21,393 bases of DNA from Streptomyces sp. NRRL WC-3549 (lineage in GTDB: Bacteria; Actinomycetota; Actinomycetes; Streptomycetales; Streptomycetaceae). A program made the translations under genes and the position numbers. The stretch's first letter is position 1; each line of letters opens with the position of its first letter. The stretch is taken from the NCBI RefSeq assembly GCF_000721935.1, contig NZ_KL585385.1:77453-98845 (forward strand), written 5' to 3'. Below, in pieces: positions 1-7,174 of the stretch. The notes beneath the pieces were generated by a model, which worked only from the letters and a program-made list of their open reading frames with translations, did not search any database and was not told where the DNA came from.

Positions 1-795
1 CTGCTGCTCCGGCTCCCGGCGATCGAGCCGGTCGGACCGCCGCCCGGCCGGGCGGCCGACGCCCCGCACCGGCCGCCCGCGCACGGTGAGCCCCGCATGC
101 TCGCCCGGATCCGGGCGCTGCTCGCCAAGGCGGAGGCGACCGGTTTCCCGGAGGAGGCGGAAGCCCTCACCACCAAGGCCCAGGAGCTGATGGCCCGGCA
201 CAGCATCGACGAGGCCCTGCTCGCCGCCCGTACGCACGGTGCCGACGGCCCGGGGGCCCGCCGGATCGGCGTCGACGCCCCCTACGAGGACGCGAAGGCC
301 GTCCTGCTGGACGCCGTCGCCTCGGCGAACCGCTGCCGGGCTGTGTGGGACGGCGACCTGGGATTCACCACGGTCGTCGGCTTCGAGGCGGACCTGGAGG
401 CCGTGGAACTGCTCTTCACCTCGCTGCTGGTCCAGGGCACCGCGGCCATGACCGAGGCGGAGGCCGGGCAGCGGGCCGGCGGACGCAAGCGGACCAAGAC
501 CTTCCGGCAGTCCTTCCTGATGGCGTACGCCCAGCGCCTCGGCAGCAGGCTCGCGGCGGACACCGCCCGGGTCACCGCCGAGGCCGACACGGGAGCGGCC
601 GGTGACGCCCCGGGTGGGCTGCTGCCCGTGCTGGCGGCCCGGGACGTCGCCGTCACCGAGACCGCCGAGCGGATGTTCCCCAGGACCACCACCTCCCGGG
701 TGCGCGGAGTGAGCGACGCCGAGGGCTGGACGCACGGTACGGCGGCGGCGGACCGGGCCAGGACGGGTGCCCCGGGGCCCGGCATCGACCGCTGA
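1..795 (+). CDS. DUF2786 domain protein, 5' partial
   Basis: The frame is open from base 1 to the TGA at 793-795 with no stop, so the gene most likely begins outside the window; 264 residues are visible. The ATG at 97 (MLARIRALLAKAEAT) is an internal methionine or a possible short start, but it has no good Shine-Dalgarno sequence. The DUF2786 signature lies at about residues 33-75: a basic amphipathic helix (RIRALLAKAEAT), then EEAEALTTKAQELMARHSID. After it comes a conserved-looking C-terminal domain of about 150 residues (VDAPYEDAKAVLLDAVA, GFEADLEAVELLFTSLL, FRQSFLMAYAQRL) and a low-complexity tail. The family is of unknown function, common in actinobacteria and also found in phages. No membrane segment or signal peptide is visible. 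The family call is solid; the function is unknown. Confidence 0.8.
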   Translation: MLLRLPAIEPVGPPPGRAADAPHRPPAHGEPRMLARIRALLAKAEATGFPEEAEALTTKAQELMARHSIDEALLAARTHGADGPGARRIGVDAPYEDAKAVLLDAVASANRCRAVWDGDLGFTTVVGFEADLEAVELLFTSLLVQGTAAMTEAEAGQRAGGRKRTKTFRQSFLMAYAQRLGSRLAADTARVTAEADTGAAGDAPGGLLPVLAARDVAVTETAERMFPRTTTSRVRGVSDAEGWTHGTAAADRARTGAPGPGIDR

Positions 796-816
796 CTGCG
801 GCCCGGCGGGACGGTG

Positions 817-851
817 CCGGCCGTGGCCGGACACCCCTGACACCTCAGGGG
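817..851 (+). terminator. Hairpins after the DUF2786 gene
   Basis: Two stem-loops follow the stop codon: CCGGCC/GGCCGG at 817-830 with a 2-nt loop, and CCCCTGA (834-840) pairing with TCAGGGG (845-851) across a 4-nt loop. There is no U-tract, as is usual for Streptomyces terminators. They lie before the next promoter and probably end the DUF2786 transcript. Confidence 0.5.
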
Positions 852-892
852 CCGGGCTGGGTGGCGTATGCCGGGATCACCGGGATTGCGGT

Positions 893-898
893 TAGGCT
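893..898 (+). promoter_or_regulatory. Putative -10 of a leaderless promoter (FUSC gene)
   Basis: TAGGCT fits the actinobacterial TAnnnT -10 and ends 6 nt before the ATG at 905, so transcription would begin at or next to the start codon. No Shine-Dalgarno sequence precedes the ATG, which agrees with leaderless translation. No clear -35 is visible. Confidence 0.45.
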
Positions 899-904
899 CG
901 GCCC

Positions 905-2995
905 ATGAGCTGGCTCCGGGCGCTGAAAGAGACCGCCCGCTCCGGATTCACCATCGAGCGGAAGCGGCTCGAACCGCTCATCGCGGTGCGCGGTGCCGCG
1001 GGCCTCGCCCTCGTCGTCGGGGTCAGCCTCGTGTTCTTCGGCCCCGTGATCGCGGCCAGTTCCGCCTTCGGTGCCTTCCAGGCGGCCATCGCCACCTTCC
1101 AGCGCAGCTGGCGCCCCCGCCCGGTGCTGGCGCTGGTCTCCGGTGCCAGCCTGGCCGTGTCGACGTTCGTCGGCTACGTCACCGTCTCGCACACCGGTCT
1201 CTTCGTCGGGGTGCTGGTCCTGTGGACGTTCGCCGCCGGGATGTCGTGGGCGGCGGGCTCGACGGGGGGCATCATCGCCGCCTCCAACGTCGCGATCATG
1301 CTGGTCACGATCACCCTGCCGACGTCGGTCGCGGACGCCGCCGCGCACGCCGCGATGATGGCGGTCGGCGGCCTCGTCCAGGCGGCGCTGATCATCCTGT
1401 TCCCGGTCCGCAGATGGGGGGCCCAGCGCGACGCGCTCGCCGACGCGCTGGCCGCCGAGGCCGACTACGCCCGCCGGCTGCGCGACGACCCCGTCGCCCA
1501 CTTCGACCCGGTGCCGCTGATGACCGCCCGCAGCGCCGCGGCCGTCACCCCCGCACAGGCCCGGCGGCGCCCCGCCGAGCTGCACGGGGCCCGCAAGATC
1601 GCCGAGCGTATGCGGCCGGTGCTGGCCTCGCTGGCGGACCCGGCCCTGGGGGTGCCCGCCGAAGGGCTGGAACGGGTCTGGGTGCGCGAGATGCTCGCCG
1701 CCGCCGGTTCCGTGCTGGATGCCGCGGCCCGCGCGATCCGGCTCGGTGAACCGGTCCACATCGCCCCGACCGACCTCGGTGTCCTGCGGACCCCGGACAA
1801 CGAGGTGATCCTCGTCGGCCCGCCCCGGCGCGCCGCCGACCGGCTCAACGTGCTGCTCGCCGACGTCCTGGAGATCGCCGAGGGCGCGGGCACCCGGGAG
1901 CCGTCCGGCAGCGACCTGGAGACCCGGCGGCGCCCCACGCTGCTGCGGATGGTCCCCGTCGTGCTGGCGGCGATGCGCCGCGAACTGCGCCGGGGCTCCC
2001 CGGTCTTCCGGCACGCCGTCCGGCTGTCGGTGGTCGCGGCGGCCGGTTACCTCATGGGCACGGCACTGCCCCTCGGCCACGGGTACTGGGCGCCGATGAC
2101 GGCGGTGCTGGTGATGCGCCCGGAGTTCTCCCAGACCTACTCGCGCTCCGTGGCCCGGTTCGGCGGAACCATCGTCGGGGTCGGGGTCGCCACCGGCATC
2201 GTGCAGGCCTTCGCGCCGGGCGCCACGCTCGCCGCGGGCCTCGCGGTGGTCTGCGCCCTGCTGATGTACCTGTTGATGCGCACCGGGTACGCGGTCGGCC
2301 AGGTCTGCGTCTCCGCCTACGTCGTCTTCCTGCTCGGCATGGCGGGTGACGACTGGTCGCAGACCGTTCCCGAGCGCATCCTGCTGACCCTGGTCGGCGG
2401 TCTGCTCGCGATGATCTCGTACGCCCTCTACCCCGCCTGGGAGACCCCGCGGCTGCGCAACCGGCTCGCCGACTGGCTCGTCACGGACAGCGCCTACGCC
2501 GCCACGGTCCTCGACCACTACGCCGACCCGGCCGGTGGAAGCGCGGCAGAGGTGCGGAAGGCGCTGCTCACCACGCGCGAGGCGCGTGTGGACTGGCAGG
2601 AGGCGCTGGAGACGGCCCAGCACGAGCCCGTACGCCACCGTGGCATCTCCCGGACCGCCGCCGACGACGCGCAGCAGGCGCTCGCCCAGCTCGGCCGGGT
2701 CGCGATGCTGATGGAGGCCCATCTGCCGCCCCGGTCGGCCGATCCGGTACCGGGGGCCGCGGAGCTGGCGGAGGCCCTGCGCAGGACCGCCGAGCAGGGT
2801 GCCAAGGCCGTACGTGAACGCCGGGTGCCGGACTGGGAGCAGGTCCGGCGGGTGCTGGCCCGCTGGGACCTGCCCGAGGAGGACCCGGAGGCGGCCCCGG
2901 CGCCCGGCCCCTTCGTGCGCGACGGTGCGGCCATGCTGGTGGAGGCGCTGGAGGACTTCTCGCGGGGACTCGAGGGATCGGACCGGAATTCCTGA
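905..2995 (+). CDS. FUSC family integral membrane protein (putative exporter)
   Basis: A 696-residue membrane protein with the two-lobe layout of the FUSC / aromatic-acid exporter (YccS/AaeB-like) family. A first bundle of hydrophobic segments spans about residues 25-170 (GAAGLALVVGVSLVFFG, LFVGVLVLWTFAAGM, AAMMAVGGLVQAALIILF). A cytoplasmic helical region of about 200 residues follows. A second bundle lies at about 375-520 (LSVVAAAGYLMGTALP, YWAPMTAVLVMRPEF, TIVGVGVATGI, LLTLVGGLLAMISYALYP). The YWAPMTAVLVMRPEF stretch after the first helix of the second bundle is characteristic of FUSC domains. The C-terminal ~170 residues are soluble, charged and helical. Family members are linked to efflux of aromatic acids or other small organic molecules, but the substrate here is unknown. 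The start at 905 is chosen from the -10 spacing and the positively inclined N-terminus. It appears monocistronic: no gene follows on this strand for 400 bp. Confidence 0.85.
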   Translation: MSWLRALKETARSGFTIERKRLEPLIAVRGAAGLALVVGVSLVFFGPVIAASSAFGAFQAAIATFQRSWRPRPVLALVSGASLAVSTFVGYVTVSHTGLFVGVLVLWTFAAGMSWAAGSTGGIIAASNVAIMLVTITLPTSVADAAAHAAMMAVGGLVQAALIILFPVRRWGAQRDALADALAAEADYARRLRDDPVAHFDPVPLMTARSAAAVTPAQARRRPAELHGARKIAERMRPVLASLADPALGVPAEGLERVWVREMLAAAGSVLDAAARAIRLGEPVHIAPTDLGVLRTPDNEVILVGPPRRAADRLNVLLADVLEIAEGAGTREPSGSDLETRRRPTLLRMVPVVLAAMRRELRRGSPVFRHAVRLSVVAAAGYLMGTALPLGHGYWAPMTAVLVMRPEFSQTYSRSVARFGGTIVGVGVATGIVQAFAPGATLAAGLAVVCALLMYLLMRTGYAVGQVCVSAYVVFLLGMAGDDWSQTVPERILLTLVGGLLAMISYALYPAWETPRLRNRLADWLVTDSAYAATVLDHYADPAGGSAAEVRKALLTTREARVDWQEALETAQHEPVRHRGISRTAADDAQQALAQLGRVAMLMEAHLPPRSADPVPGAAELAEALRRTAEQGAKAVRERRVPDWEQVRRVLARWDLPEEDPEAAPAPGPFVRDGAAMLVEALEDFSRGLEGSDRNS

Positions 2996-3156
2996 AACCC
3001 GCCCGTCGGCGTACGGGGCGGCCTCGCCGTGCGGGGGAGCGCCCATGCCGGCTCGGGGAAGGGAGCCGAATCGGCATTCCGTTCGTCTTTCCTGGAGAGA
3101 AATCGCCTGGGCGGGGCAGAAGGAAGGACCGGGGGGCTGTAATCACGCGCGCACCC

Positions 3157-3175
3157 CGCGTGCACGTGCATCTGC
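3157..3175 (+). repeat. Putative operator, copy 1 of a 19-bp inverted repeat pair
   Basis: CGCGTGCACGTGCATCTGC occurs here on the + strand and, exactly, on the - strand at 4438-4456. The similarity continues loosely toward the gene (here TCATGCATC, in copy 2 CCTTGCATC), giving an array of TGCA half-sites. It lies about 240 bp upstream of the DUF397 start and just upstream of a TATGAT hexamer, so it could overlap a -35 region. The likely ligand is the XRE/DUF5753 regulator of the same cassette; this is inferred from position only. Confidence 0.6.
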
Positions 3176-3200
3176 TCATGCATCGGCATATGAACACAGC

Positions 3201-3206
3201 TATGAT
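3201..3206 (+). promoter_or_regulatory. Possible -10 box for the DUF397 gene
   Basis: TATGAT is one base from the consensus TATAAT and lies 25 bp downstream of the 19-bp element. If used, the transcript would carry a leader of about 200 nt before the GTG at 3414. No convincing -35 is present apart from the TGCATC at 3179-3184, which is part of the repeat. Confidence 0.3.
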
Positions 3207-3413
3207 CCGAACTGGTGCTCCTCCCGGCAAGCTTCGACCCGTCGCGCCGCCCAGTACGCACGCTCGCCGCGTCGGCCGAAGGCCCTGGTAGCTCCGCTAC
3301 GAGGACTTTCGTCCGCCGTGTGGTCGCACGCACTGGACGACGCTCCCCATGGGGCGGACGTCGCCGGTCGCGGCACCAGTTGACACTTGCACCTTGTAAC
3401 TCGGGAGCGTCCT

Positions 3414-3656
3414 GTGCACCACGTGTACAACGGCATGGCGGCCACAGAGCTTCGCGGAGTGGTCTGGCAGAAGAGCAGACACAGCAACTCCCAGGGGTCC
3501 TGCGTGGAGTTCGCGAAACTGCCCGGCGGAGACGTGGCCGTGCGGAACTCACGTCATCCTGACGGACCCGCCCTGGTCTACACGCCGGCGGAGATAGAGG
3601 CCCTGCTCCTGGGCGTCAAGGACGGCGAGTTCGACCACCTGGTGACGGGCGGCTGA
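3414..3656 (+). CDS. DUF397 domain protein
   Basis: A small acidic protein of 80 residues. The DUF397 pattern fills it: WQKSRHSN (W at about residue 15), SCVEFAKL, VAVRNSRHPDGPALVYTP and a C-terminal GVKDGEFDHL. Small DUF397 proteins in Streptomyces sit next to XRE/DUF5753 regulators, often with an RsbW-like ATPase (the whiJ-type and abaA-type loci), and are thought to act with or against the paired regulator. The GTG at 3414 is preferred because GGGAG at 3403-3407 stands 6 nt before it. A TTG at 3387 and an ATG at 3435 are in frame but lack a good ribosome site. It converges on the ATPase gene and shares a 19-bp upstream element with it. The molecular function of DUF397 is not established. 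Confidence 0.85.
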   Translation: MHHVYNGMAATELRGVVWQKSRHSNSQGSCVEFAKLPGGDVAVRNSRHPDGPALVYTPAEIEALLLGVKDGEFDHLVTGG

Positions 3657-3685
3657 CCCGACCTCGGCCCGTACGCCCCCGGGGA

Positions 3686-3706
3686 AGGCCCGCCTGTCCC
3701 GGGCCT
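3686..3706 (+). terminator. Hairpin between convergent DUF397 and ATPase genes
   Basis: AGGCCCG (3686-3692) pairs perfectly with CGGGCCT (3700-3706) over a 7-nt loop. It lies 30 nt past the DUF397 stop and overlaps the stop codon of the opposing gene. It probably terminates the DUF397 transcript. Confidence 0.45.
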
Positions 3707-4304
3707 ACACGCCGTCGGAGACGGTTCCGGGCCGCGCGGCCGCGCTCCGCGGGCGCGGGAAAGCGTGGGCGGGTGCCACGGTGATCTGGTCCGGGAGGCG
3801 GAACAGCGCCCACACCACCTTGCCGCGGGAGGCCCCCGGGGCGTCGCCGGCCGGTGCGGGGGACGGGTGCCATCCCCAGGAGTCGCTGAAGGACTCGACC
3901 AGGAACAGTCCGCGGCCCGACTCGGCGCAATCGGCGGCCTCGCCCGCCACCGGGCTCTCCTGGCTGGGATCGCGCACGGCGCACACCAGGCGGGAGGTCC
4001 AGCGCATCAGGTGCAGCCGCACCGAGCAGTCCAGGCCCTGGCGCGCGGGGTCGGCCGGGAGGGCGTGCCGCAGGGCGTTGGTGACCAGCTCGGAGACGAC
4101 CAGGGCGACGTCGTCGAACCGTTCGCCCAGGTCCCAGGAGGTCAGGGTCGTACGCGTGAAGGTCCGCGCCCCGCCCACCGCCTCGTACCTGGGCGGCAGT
4201 GTGCACGAGGCGGAGCCCGCGACCGCCGAGGGGTCGATGGGGGGGGGGGGGGGGGGCCCCCCCTGCCGTAACGGCTCGAGCATCGTCGATCCATTCGTCC
4301 CCAT
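3705..4304 (-). CDS. RsbW-like ATP-binding protein (HATPase_c_2)
   Basis: A 199-residue soluble protein with a GHKL/HATPase_c_2 fold of the anti-sigma-factor kinase type. The N box is VVSELVTNALRHA, with the Mg-ligand Asn in TNAL. The G1-type region is CAVRDPS followed by a disordered stretch, the G2-type loop is ESGRGLFLV, and the end of the fold is KVVWALFRL. The short N-terminus holds a run of six prolines encoded by the G18C7 tract at 4239-4263. The ATG at 4304 is chosen because GGGAG (4313-4317, minus strand) stands 8 nt upstream. The frame stays open further upstream, but that part reads like non-coding DNA. Such proteins in Streptomyces form WhiJ/AbaA-like cassettes with XRE and DUF397 proteins. 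No partner sigma factor is encoded nearby. The length of the proline run is doubtful. Confidence 0.8.
   Translation of the reverse strand: MGTNGSTMLEPLRQGGPPPPPPIDPSAVAGSASCTLPPRYEAVGGARTFTRTTLTSWDLGERFDDVALVVSELVTNALRHALPADPARQGLDCSVRLHLMRWTSRLVCAVRDPSQESPVAGEAADCAESGRGLFLVESFSDSWGWHPSPAPAGDAPGASRGKVVWALFRLPDQITVAPAHAFPRPRSAAARPGTVSDGV
4239..4263. repeat. G18C7 homopolymer tract inside the ATPase gene
   Basis: Eighteen consecutive G (4239-4256) are followed by seven C (4257-4263). On the coding (minus) strand this encodes Gly-Gly then six Pro near residue 15. As given, the tract keeps the start codon and the ATPase domain in one frame; a change of one or two bases would frameshift the gene. 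It may be a slippery contingency-type tract or a sequencing error. Confidence 0.9.
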
Positions 4305-4330
4305 ACGAGGCACTCCCGGGATTCGCGGCT

Positions 4331-4375
4331 GTAGCGGCACTGCTGGTAGCGGCACTACGGAGGTACAGCGGCACA
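4331..4375 (-). repeat. Three direct repeats upstream of the ATPase gene
   Basis: AGCGGCAC occurs at 4333-4340, 4348-4355 and 4367-4374; the first two copies extend to GTAGCGGCACT. They lie 27-71 bp upstream of the ATPase start codon and between it and the operator-like element at 4438-4456. They may be regulator half-sites or leader sequence; no known motif was recognised. Confidence 0.5.
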
Positions 4376-4437
4376 ACACGAACGAGCACGCAGGTGCGCG
4401 AGGCCCATGGTTCCCAATGCGCAGAGCAGATGCAAGG

Positions 4438-4456
4438 GCAGATGCACGTGCACGCG
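4438..4456 (-). repeat. Putative operator, copy 2 of the 19-bp inverted repeat pair
   Basis: Read on the minus strand this is CGCGTGCACGTGCATCTGC, identical to 3157-3175, followed by a further TGCATCTGC (4426-4434, read leftward). It lies about 134 bp upstream of the ATPase start and is oriented toward that gene, mirroring copy 1 and DUF397. It also lies 169 bp upstream of the XRE gene, so autoregulation is possible. Confidence 0.6.
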
Positions 4457-4624
4457 CCGGACTCGCCCGGTAGCGTGGGGGTTCTTGGTCATTTCTTCCG
4501 TCGAGCGAATCAGCGGCTTTCCGGAAGCCTTGCCGTCTCCGTAACCGAATGAGTACGGGCTGAAGCGTTTTGGTGGCAGAATCCGGCTCCGGGGTTCGGG
4601 GGTGCCCCGGGTGCAAGGGAAGCG

Positions 4625-5506
4625 ATGGGGAGGGCAGTGCCGGTGTCGGCAGGCGAGTCGAGTGGATCTGTGGTGCGACGCATCCTGCTGGGCTCCCAGC
4701 TCAGGAGGTTGCGCGAGTCGCGGGGCATCACCCGTGAGGCGGCCGGCTACTCCATCCGCGCCTCCGAGTCGAAGATCAGCCGCATGGAGTTGGGACGGGT
4801 GAGCTTCAAGGCCAGGGACGTCGAAGACCTGCTCACGCTGTACGGAGTCGCGGACGAGGCGGAGCGCGAGTCGCTCCTCGGCCTCGCCCGCGAGGCCAAC
4901 GTGGCGGGCTGGTGGCACAGTTACGGTGATGTGCTGCCCGGCTGGTTCCAGACGTATGTCGGTCTGGAGGGCGCGGCGTCGCTCATCCGGATCTACGAAG
5001 TCCAGTTCGTGCACGGGCTGTTGCAGACCGAGGCGTACGCCCAGGCGGTCGTCTCGCGCGGCATGCCCGGCGCCTCCGCGGCCGAGGTCGACCGGCGCGT
5101 GGCGCTGCGTCTGGAGCGGCAGAAGGCCCTCGTGTCCGAGCGTGCCCCCCGCTTCCACGCGGTGCTCGACGAGGCGGCCCTGCGCCGTCCGTACGGCGAA
5201 CGCGAGGTGATGCGGGAGCAGTTGCGGCACCTGATCGACATGTCGGAGCGGCCGAACATCACCTTGCAGGTGATGCCGTTCAGTTTTGGCGGGCACGCGG
5301 GCGAGAGCGGAGCATTCACGATGCTTCGGTTCCCGGAATCCGACCTGTCGGACATTGTCTATCTGGAGCAGCTGACAAGCGCGCTCTATCTGGACAAGCC
5401 GGAGGAAGTCGCTCAGTACGAAAAGGCGATGGCTCGGCTCCACGAGGACAGCCCGGGCCCCGAGGAGAGCCGGGATCTTCTTCGCGGTCTCCTCCAACTG
5501 ACCTGA
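4625..5506 (+). CDS. XRE-family regulator with C-terminal DUF5753 (WhiJ/Scr1 type)
   Basis: A 293-residue DNA-binding protein. An XRE helix-turn-helix lies at about residues 20-75 (LLGSQLRRLRESRGIT, REAAGYSIRASESKISRME, then LLTLYGV). The rest is the DUF5753 domain: WWHSYGDVLPGWFQTYVGLE, an ILRIYE-like SLIRIYEVQFVHGLLQTE segment, RRVALRLERQ, VLDEAALRRPYG, NITLQVMPF and a FTMLRFPE / DIVYLEQ strand pair. This domain set is the hallmark of the WhiJ-like regulators that pair with small DUF397 proteins, so it is the likely ligand of the two 19-bp elements. The ATG at 4625 follows AGGGA (4616-4620) by 4 nt. The dehydrogenase gene begins 54 bp downstream on the same strand and may be co-transcribed. 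The family is linked to development and antibiotic control; the exact targets are unknown. Confidence 0.88.
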   Translation: MGRAVPVSAGESSGSVVRRILLGSQLRRLRESRGITREAAGYSIRASESKISRMELGRVSFKARDVEDLLTLYGVADEAERESLLGLAREANVAGWWHSYGDVLPGWFQTYVGLEGAASLIRIYEVQFVHGLLQTEAYAQAVVSRGMPGASAAEVDRRVALRLERQKALVSERAPRFHAVLDEAALRRPYGEREVMREQLRHLIDMSERPNITLQVMPFSFGGHAGESGAFTMLRFPESDLSDIVYLEQLTSALYLDKPEEVAQYEKAMARLHEDSPGPEESRDLLRGLLQLT

Positions 5507-5560
5507 TCCGCCAGTACGATGACGTTCCTACAGGAGTCCGCGCCTGCGGTAAGGGAATGC

Positions 5561-7015
5561 ATGTCCTTCCATGAACTGGCCCACCAGTACATCGACGGCG
5601 AGTGGCTGACCGGCAGCGGCTCGTGGGACATCATCGATTTCAATCCTTACAACGGCGAGAAGCTCTGTTCCGTCACCGTGGCCACCGTGGACGAGGTGGA
5701 CCGGGCCTACCGGGCGGCGGAACGCGCTCAGCGGGAATGGGCCGGGGCACATCCCCATGAGCGCCGGCGCATTCTGGAGAACGCCGAGCGCGTGGTCGCG
5801 GAACGCTCGGACGACATCGTCGAGATGCTCATCGACGAACTCGGTGGAACCCGGTTCAGATCCGCGTACGAGGTGCGCGCCGTACGCGCGTTCCTGCGGG
5901 AGGCGGCGGTCCAGGCCATGGGTCCGGCCGCACGGCTGGTGCCGGCCGCCGCGGACGGCAAGGAGAACCGGCTCTACCGTCTGCCCGTCGGCGTCATAGG
6001 TGTCATCGGCGCGTACAACTTCCCCTTCCTGGTGACGGTGAGGAGCGTCGCCCCGGCGCTGGCCCTCGGGAACGCGGCGGTGGTGAAGCCGCACCAGAAC
6101 GCACCGGTGGCAGGCGGTTCCCTGGTCGCCGACATCTTCCGGGAGGCCGGACTGCCGGCCGGGCTGCTCAACGTGACGGTCACCGACAGCGCAGAGATAG
6201 GCGACACCTTCATCGAGCACCCTGTTCCCAAGGTGGTCGTGTTCACCGGATCGGAGCGGGTCGGGCGCCACGTCGCGGCGAAGGCCGCACGGCTCTTCAA
6301 GCGGACGGTCCTCGAACTCGGCGGTGACAGCGCCCTGGTCGTCCTGGACGACGCCGACGTCGACCACGCCGTCCGGGCGGCCGTCCACAGCCGCTTCCTC
6401 TACCGGGGACAGGTCAGCCTGGCCGCCAACCGCATCCTGGTGGACCGCTCGGTGGAAAGGGAGTTCACCGGACGCCTCACCACGGCGGTGGCCGCCCTCA
6501 CGACGGGTGACCCGCGCGACCCCGAGGTGAGCATCGGCCCCGTCATCAGCGGATTCCAGGCCGACGCGCTCACGGCCCTCCTCGACGAGGCCCTGGCGCA
6601 GGGGGCCACCGCGCTGGTGCGGGGCGACGTCCGGGGCAATCTCGTCTCCCCGGCCGTACTGACCGGCCTGGCCGAGGACTCGCCGCTGCTGAAGCAGGAG
6701 GCCTTCGGTCCGGTGGCCCTGCTGGTGCCGTTCGACGGCGAGGACGACGCCGTACGCATCCTCAACGGGAGCCCTTGCGGACTCGGCGGCGCGGTGCACA
6801 CCGCGGACGCCGAACGCGGGGTCCGGTTCGCACGGCGGACCGCGAGCGGGATGTTCCACGTCAACGAGGTCGCCGGCCAGGACGACTTCCTGGTCGCGCC
6901 CGGCGGGGGCGGGACGCCGGGCATCGGGCGGCTGAACGGCGAGGCGGCCGTGGACGCCTTCACCACCTGGCGGTGGATGTCGATCCAGCACGGGCGCACG
7001 CCTTTCCCCTTCTGA
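5561..7015 (+). CDS. Aldehyde dehydrogenase-like protein lacking the catalytic Cys
   Basis: 484 residues, full length for the ALDH superfamily and closest in appearance to benzaldehyde/vanillin dehydrogenase-like members. Landmarks, with human ALDH2-type equivalents: N153 in GAYNFPF (N169), K176 in VVKPHQ (K192), the FTGSERVG cofactor loop, E252 in LELGG (E268), and E380 in EAFGPV (E399). The nucleophile position is S286 in GQVSLAANRI, where GQxC is expected (C302); it lies exactly 34 residues after E252, as in the family. The C-terminal substrate and oligomer region is also unusual (CGLGGAVHT, PGGGGTPGIGR). The NAD(P) site therefore looks kept while thioester chemistry should be lost. The ATG at 5561 follows AAGGGA by 4 nt; an ATG at 5519 is in frame without a ribosome site. 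It may be a binding, regulatory or structural protein, or a differently acting enzyme. Confidence 0.85.
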   Translation: MSFHELAHQYIDGEWLTGSGSWDIIDFNPYNGEKLCSVTVATVDEVDRAYRAAERAQREWAGAHPHERRRILENAERVVAERSDDIVEMLIDELGGTRFRSAYEVRAVRAFLREAAVQAMGPAARLVPAAADGKENRLYRLPVGVIGVIGAYNFPFLVTVRSVAPALALGNAAVVKPHQNAPVAGGSLVADIFREAGLPAGLLNVTVTDSAEIGDTFIEHPVPKVVVFTGSERVGRHVAAKAARLFKRTVLELGGDSALVVLDDADVDHAVRAAVHSRFLYRGQVSLAANRILVDRSVEREFTGRLTTAVAALTTGDPRDPEVSIGPVISGFQADALTALLDEALAQGATALVRGDVRGNLVSPAVLTGLAEDSPLLKQEAFGPVALLVPFDGEDDAVRILNGSPCGLGGAVHTADAERGVRFARRTASGMFHVNEVAGQDDFLVAPGGGGTPGIGRLNGEAAVDAFTTWRWMSIQHGRTPFPF

Positions 7016-7174
7016 CCTGCGCCGAGGATCGGGGGCCGCTCTGTCGGGTCCGACGGTGGGGCGCGGGCGACGGCCGTGGTCCACCCCGTCGAGGGGCCCG
7101 CCCGGCACGTCGGCATCCTCCGTGAGCCGCCGGGCGGCAGGGCCGCGTTCGAGCTGGACGCCGAGGAGGCGGGA

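Larger units (their letters stand above)
2996..3413. other. Intergenic region with regulatory sequence
   Basis: The 418 bp between the FUSC and DUF397 genes contain no convincing coding frame. The part at 3050-3150 is AT-richer than its surroundings, as expected of non-coding DNA. A weak hairpin (CCCGT 3002-3006 / ACGGG 3013-3017) follows the FUSC stop. The main content is the TGCA-rich element at 3157-3184 and a -10-like TATGAT at 3201-3206. Confidence 0.6.
4305..4624. other. Divergent intergenic region between ATPase and XRE genes
   Basis: The 320 bp hold the three AGCGGCAC repeats, the second copy of the 19-bp element, and a 5'-leader hairpin CCGGGG (4589-4594) / CCCCGG (4605-4610) just before the XRE ribosome site. 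No coding frame in it is convincing. It must contain both divergent promoters, but no clear -10/-35 pair was found. Confidence 0.55.

Noticed and set aside
3380..3402. TTGACA as a -35 for the DUF397 gene
   Set aside because: The hexamer is consensus, but nothing like a -10 lies 16-18 bp downstream, where the ribosome site is.
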